Shown here in pieces: positions 60,098 through 64,000 of a stretch of 64,000 bases of DNA. The position numbers were made by a program, and so were the translations under genes. Position 1 is the first letter of the stretch. Each line of letters starts with the position of its first letter. The stretch comes from Spirosoma linguale DSM 74 (lineage in GTDB: Bacteria > Bacteroidota > Bacteroidia > Cytophagales > Spirosomataceae). The stretch spans positions 124,001 through 188,000 of the forward strand of contig CP001770.1 in the NCBI GenBank assembly GCA_000024525.1, in the 5' to 3' direction. Below the pieces are notes generated by a model that saw only the letters and a program-made list of their open reading frames with translations, did not search any database and was not told the DNA's origin.

Positions 60098-61532
60098 AAG
60101 GCATTCAGGGTCAATAGCCCGGTTACTGGTGCTGGCCTTGATACTCCTTGCAGGCTGCAAAAGCGGCAATGACAAGAACGAATCCAATCGATCCGGCGGA
60201 CCGGCGACCAGTGTTCAAACCGAGCACAACCATGCTGCTGACGAAGTAGCGTACACCTGTCCCATGCACCCGCAGATTGTGCGGGATAAACCCGGCACCT
60301 GCCCGATTTGCGGCATGGACTTGGTCAAAAAAGTGAGCGCGGGGGGTGATAGCCTGGAGGTCGATGCCGACCTGAACGCGTTGCTGCAATCAACCAACTC
60401 GGTCGTAGTGGCCAACATCACCACGGTTCATCCCGAACGGCGTGATGAAGCCGTAGCCGTGCAGGCCAATGGCATCGTGACGTATGACACGCGTCGGCTC
60501 TATACCATTCCTGCCCGGTTTGGCGGGCGGGTGGAGAAGCTGTACGTGCGTTTCAATTACCAGCCGGTTCGCAAAGGGCAAAAACTGCTCGAACTCTACA
60601 GTGCCGACATTGTCACAGCCCAACGCGAACTGCTCTACCTGCTCGATGCCGACGCGGGTAACGCGCCATTGATTTCGGCAGTGAAGCAAAAACTTCGGCT
60701 ACTGGGTGTCACGGACGGGCAAATTACCGACCTCGTCCGTACGCGCAAGCCCAGTTACTCACTGGCCGTGTACAGTCCCTACGACGGCTACGTCGTAGGG
60801 GAGTCAAGCGGTTCACCATCGGCCGCCACACCCGCATCGGGCGGCATGGCAACTGGCGGGTCGAATACAGGCATGAGCAGCGGTGGAGGCATGAACGGCG
60901 GTGGAGCCACGGCGGGAACGGACGAAGTCACGTTCTCTACCCCGACTCCGGCACCGGATGGTGGTCCTGTTGGTGGGTCGTTGTTGCTTCGGGAAGGACA
61001 GTACGTGCAAACGGGTCAAACCCTGTTCCGGGTGGTCAATGCCAGCCGCCTGTGGGCTGAGTTCCGGCTATACGCCCGCGATGCGGCCGGTATCAAACCC
61101 GGCGATGCGTTGACCATCTCGTTTGATCAGACGGGCCAGCCACCACGCCCGGCACGGGTAAGTTTCGTAGTCCCCTTCGTAGAAAAAGGGACACCCTTTG
61201 TTACCGTTCGGGCTTACCTGCCAGGTAGTAATTCGGTGCGGGTGGGTCAACTGGCCCGGGCAGCTATCCGTCGGGGTGCTACCGGACAGCATGCCAACGA
61301 TGAGCTTTGGTTGCCCGCAACGGCCGTGCTGGATTTAGGCAATGAGCAGGTTGCGTTTGTGCAACAGGAAAGGCTGGGAGTCTTTAAACCTATCCGTGTT
61401 CAGACAGGGGCTCAGGCAGGTGGGTTCGTGACCATCAGGAGTGGCGTGACGAAAGAACAGGCCGTGGCCCGGAATGCACAGTTTTTAATTGATAGTGAAA
61501 GCTTCGTTAACGTAGCACAGGCTACCCAATAA
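60075..61532 (+). CDS. CusB-type adaptor with N-terminal heavy-metal-binding domain
   Basis: The 485-residue lipoprotein (LALILLAGCKS) has a CPMHP domain, YTCPMHPQIVRDKPGTCPICGMDL, near residues 55-80. A lipoyl/hairpin module follows (FGGRVEKLYVRFNYQPVRKGQKLLELYSAD), a Gly/Ser/Met-rich insert (residues about 245-280) and a beta-barrel. It links the pump and channel and may carry Cu(I) in the periplasm. It overlaps the TolC stop and is followed after one base by a second adaptor. Confidence 0.92.
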   Translation: MNGNWRNKRHSGSIARLLVLALILLAGCKSGNDKNESNRSGGPATSVQTEHNHAADEVAYTCPMHPQIVRDKPGTCPICGMDLVKKVSAGGDSLEVDADLNALLQSTNSVVVANITTVHPERRDEAVAVQANGIVTYDTRRLYTIPARFGGRVEKLYVRFNYQPVRKGQKLLELYSADIVTAQRELLYLLDADAGNAPLISAVKQKLRLLGVTDGQITDLVRTRKPSYSLAVYSPYDGYVVGESSGSPSAATPASGGMATGGSNTGMSSGGGMNGGGATAGTDEVTFSTPTPAPDGGPVGGSLLLREGQYVQTGQTLFRVVNASRLWAEFRLYARDAAGIKPGDALTISFDQTGQPPRPARVSFVVPFVEKGTPFVTVRAYLPGSNSVRVGQLARAAIRRGATGQHANDELWLPATAVLDLGNEQVAFVQQERLGVFKPIRVQTGAQAGGFVTIRSGVTKEQAVARNAQFLIDSESFVNVAQATQ

Positions 61533-61533
61533 T

Positions 61534-63417
61534 ATGATACGACGATGGCTGTATGGATCGGCGGGGCTATTGATACTGCTCAATGCTTCCTGCAAATCAG
61601 GAGGTACGTCCTCGACTAAAGCGGATGATTCGACGCAAATTGCCGCCAGCGACCATGATCATTCGGGACATAATCACGGCCCTGACGGGGAGGCAGGTAC
61701 AACCTATACCTGCCCTATGCACCCACAGATTGTGCAGTCAGCACCGGGTACGTGTCCTATTTGTAGCATGGACCTGGTAGCTGTCGGTAAAACGGGTACA
61801 AAAGCCGGTGAGCGGTCCGACGCATCGGTTATGCTTAGCGCCAGTCAGATGCAGTTGGCCAATATAACGGTGCAACCGGTATCATCGGGCAGCATCGGTA
61901 ACAGCACCGTCCTGAACGCCCGGTTAGCGGCCGATCAGCAGCAAACGGATGTCATCAGCAGCCGGGTGGCTGGCCGAATTGAGCGGCTGTACGTAAAGGA
62001 AACCGGCCAGACCATCCGTAAGGGTCAGGTACTGTACGAAATCTACAGCGAACCGCTGCTTACCCAGCAGCAGGAATATTTAATCGCGCTGCAACAGGAG
62101 CAGGAAATGGGCAACGGCGAAGCGTCGAACGCATCCCCCCGGTATAGTCAGTTTCGCCAGGCCGCCGAGCAGAAGCTTCGGCTCTACGGCATGACCGCTG
62201 AACAGATTGCCGTACTAGGCCGAACCAGGAAGGTACTGCCCCGTATTCCGTTCGTGGCTCCGGCAGGGGGTACGGTTACCGAGATTGCGGCTAGTGAAGG
62301 GCAATACGTCGGTGAAGGGGCCTTGCTCTACCGGCTGGTTAATCTCGGCCAGCTTTGGGTCGAGGCTGAGTTATACGCCGGTGAAGCGAAGTTCGTGAAA
62401 GTTGGCGACCGGGTATCCGTGCAGGTAATAGGATACGAAGGGGATCTGACAGCACGGGTTGCGTTCATCAACCCTGAATACCAGGCGGGTAGTCAGGTAC
62501 TCATTATGCGGGCCGTCCTGGCCAATCCGGGCGGGCGGTATCAACCCGGCCAACAGGCTCAGGTGCTGCTCCGGCATGGGGTACAGCGCGGGCTGACGCT
62601 GCCCGTTGATGCGGTCGTGCGGGGGGGAGAGGGCGCGGTCGTGTTTGTGCAGACCGGGCCGGGTTCGTTCCAGCCGCGTCGTGTTCAAACCGGCACGGAA
62701 ACCGATCAGCGGGTGGTCATCACCAGCGGACTAAACGGCGAGGAGACCATAGCCATGTCAGGGGCCTACCTGCTCTATAGTGAGTTGATTCTTAAAAAAG
62801 GGGTGAATCCGTTTACCAAACAGGCAGACGAAGCGGGCGTTAAATCGACACCAAACGCCGAGACTAATCCAGCACCGATTGCCAGCCGCCAGGCGGGATC
62901 AACCCCTGTCAGCCAGTCCGGGGAGCCGGTACCAGAACTCTCATCTGGCAAACCAACGGGTAGTGGTGCACCGGACGCCTTCAAAAAGCAGTTAACGGGT
63001 GTGTATGAAGCCTCGTTAAAATTGACTGAATCGTTGATAGGCTCTAATAGTGGTGGCACAAAAGTTGCGGCAACCGGGGTCGAAAAGGCCCTTTCCCGGG
63101 TGGACATGAAGCAGATATCCGGTCAGGCTCATACCGACTGGATGAAGAATTTCAATTCGATGAATGCTGCGCTGAAAACGATTCGCAGTACGGGCGATCT
63201 GGACAAGCAACGCACGGCCTACGCTCAGTTTGAGGATGGTTTGTACCGAAGCGTGAAGGCGTTTGGCATTATGGATAAACCAGTGTACCGTCAATACTGC
63301 CCGATGGCTCTCAATAACAAGGGCAGTTACTGGCTCAGCGACAAAAAGCCTATCCGCAACCCCTTTTTCGGCGATCAGATGCTGACCTGCGGAGAAACGA
63401 AGGAAGAAATCAATTGA
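61534..63417 (+). CDS. Second CusB-type adaptor with CPMHP domain and DUF3347 tail
   Basis: The 627-residue protein has an N-terminal lipobox (LLNASCKS), a His-rich run (DHDHSGHNHGPDGE) and a TYTCPMHPQIVQSAPGTCPICSMDLV domain near residue 50-75. The adaptor core follows (VAGRIERLYVKETGQTIRKGQVLYEIYS). After a Ser/Pro-rich linker (about 450-480) comes a DUF3347 domain ending QYCPMALNNKGSYWLS and GDQMLTCGETKEEI. Two adaptors for one pump, with one fused to the protein that is free-standing at 53775, is a notable arrangement. Confidence 0.92.
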   Translation: MIRRWLYGSAGLLILLNASCKSGGTSSTKADDSTQIAASDHDHSGHNHGPDGEAGTTYTCPMHPQIVQSAPGTCPICSMDLVAVGKTGTKAGERSDASVMLSASQMQLANITVQPVSSGSIGNSTVLNARLAADQQQTDVISSRVAGRIERLYVKETGQTIRKGQVLYEIYSEPLLTQQQEYLIALQQEQEMGNGEASNASPRYSQFRQAAEQKLRLYGMTAEQIAVLGRTRKVLPRIPFVAPAGGTVTEIAASEGQYVGEGALLYRLVNLGQLWVEAELYAGEAKFVKVGDRVSVQVIGYEGDLTARVAFINPEYQAGSQVLIMRAVLANPGGRYQPGQQAQVLLRHGVQRGLTLPVDAVVRGGEGAVVFVQTGPGSFQPRRVQTGTETDQRVVITSGLNGEETIAMSGAYLLYSELILKKGVNPFTKQADEAGVKSTPNAETNPAPIASRQAGSTPVSQSGEPVPELSSGKPTGSGAPDAFKKQLTGVYEASLKLTESLIGSNSGGTKVAATGVEKALSRVDMKQISGQAHTDWMKNFNSMNAALKTIRSTGDLDKQRTAYAQFEDGLYRSVKAFGIMDKPVYRQYCPMALNNKGSYWLSDKKPIRNPFFGDQMLTCGETKEEIN

Positions 63418-63454
63418 TCCGTTACGTCAGACTACTTGCTCAAAAGCAATTTCT

Positions 63455-64000
63455 ATGGCTCTACCTCTATCCATCCGCGTATCCCGGTTTCAGTCTCTAC
63501 ATAGAAAACTCAAACGCTTTCCCGCCAAACTGGTCAAGCTGGTCGTAGGCAAGGGGTCCCGATGGTATTATCGCCAATTGGGGTATGAGTTTTTAGATAA
63601 ACCACAAACAGCCTACCAGCTTGAACCGTATCAGCGTCTTACCTACCCCGCTAACGCACTATCGCTCTCTGAGATCGCTGACCTGAGCAATCCTGCGAAG
63701 GTGTATTTTACTGCCATTCAGTCAGCAACTGAACCCGTCTCCGTGTGGCTTTTAGGACAATTAAATGGAGCGCTTCAGCAACTTCCGTATGGGGGTATTC
63801 GCAGCCGGAAGTTTGTTTTCTGTACGGATATTAACACAGATGATTTCTTTCGGAACGTCCTTCACCTAAAAAAGCGCCATCAGCTCACCACTACAACCTT
63901 GATTGCTCCCTGGAGTCATTACCTGGATGGGGTTGTCTGGGGCGGGTATTTTGACTTCGTGATGTTAGTGGCAGGGAAATTATGCCGGATTAAAGAAGCC
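63455..64000 (+). CDS. Unidentified protein, 5' part (possible glycosyltransferase)
   Basis: From ATG 63455 the frame is open to the window edge (182 codons) with MALPLSIRVSRFQSLHRKL and EPYQRLTYPANALSL, KVYFTAIQSA and WGGYFDFVMLVAGKL. The layout weakly recalls family 61 (DUF563) glycosyltransferases, but the catalytic region is out of view, so I do not claim it. It follows the second adaptor by 37 bases and may be a new transcription unit or a read-through. Confidence 0.6.
   Translation, partial: MALPLSIRVSRFQSLHRKLKRFPAKLVKLVVGKGSRWYYRQLGYEFLDKPQTAYQLEPYQRLTYPANALSLSEIADLSNPAKVYFTAIQSATEPVSVWLLGQLNGALQQLPYGGIRSRKFVFCTDINTDDFFRNVLHLKKRHQLTTTTLIAPWSHYLDGVVWGGYFDFVMLVAGKLCRIKEA

Noticed and set aside
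1..64000. CRISPR array, prophage, integron or tRNA genes
   Set aside because: No regularly spaced repeats, phage structural genes, attC sites or tRNA cloverleaf sequences were recognised by eye.

Overview
The window looks like an accessory, metal-handling region of a member of the Bacteroidota, most likely Cytophagales (Spirosoma or a relative). This rests on Bacteroidota-type promoter boxes (TAnnTTTG), the lack of Shine-Dalgarno sequences before most starts, and the families present (DUF6660, HYC_CC_PP, DUF3347, DUF4932, a DUF5700-like peptidase, membrane-anchored LytTR, RND-TolC fusion). It is an inference from family content, not a database match. No tRNA, rRNA or CRISPR array was seen.

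Layout. (1) 1-2.6 kb, minus strand: the 5' part of a Czc-type RND pump gene preceded by a small Cys-rich DUF6660 gene. (2) 2.9-11.2 kb: a patch of insertion sequences and wreckage, with two IS3-family elements (each with a -1 frameshift site), a higBA toxin-antitoxin pair with a palindromic operator, a putative Zn peptidase, a truncated AraC regulator, a decayed PAP2 phosphatase, an ISL3 element whose transposase carries a nonsense codon, and a broken arsR-like repressor gene beside a perfect 42-bp palindrome. (3) 11.4-17.5 kb, plus strand: a second DUF6660 gene, an RND pump fused in frame to its TolC-type channel, and an adaptor gene. It is a paralogue of locus 1 pointing the other way. (4) 17.6-33.5 kb, plus strand: a long metal-homeostasis run with a P1B-4-type and a P1B-2-type ATPase, ZIP, low-affinity iron permease-like, CDF and bestrophin proteins, gmhA, DUF1345, and several pseudogenes. 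(5) 33.5-40.7 kb: an Nramp-type transporter and an OprB-like porin on the minus strand, a His-rich mini-protein, a CPBP protease and a LytTR regulator. (6) 40.9-46.7 kb: a DUF4932 gene split by an IS21 element, and an IS4/IS701-like element. (7) 46.7-63.4 kb: a copper/silver locus with a copper-storage four-helix protein, HYC_CC_PP protein, beta-propeller, DUF2911, methyltransferase, DUF2231, PepSY and DUF3347 proteins, an HMA-AraC regulator, a copper chaperone, a CusA-type pump split into two frames, TolC, and two CusB-type adaptors. An unidentified, possibly glycosyltransferase, gene runs off the right edge.

How the parts work together. Zn/Co/Cd-type export would be served by loci 1 and 3 (RND TM4 motif DFG-x3-DGA) plus the CDF protein and the P1B ATPases. 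Cu/Ag export would be served by locus 7 (RND TM4 motif AIG-x3-DN, Met/Cys-rich CPMHP adaptor domains, HMA proteins). The ArsR-like repressor beside locus 3 is destroyed, so its control is probably altered. Many genes have been broken by mutations or mobile elements, which suggests recent and continuing gene turnover.
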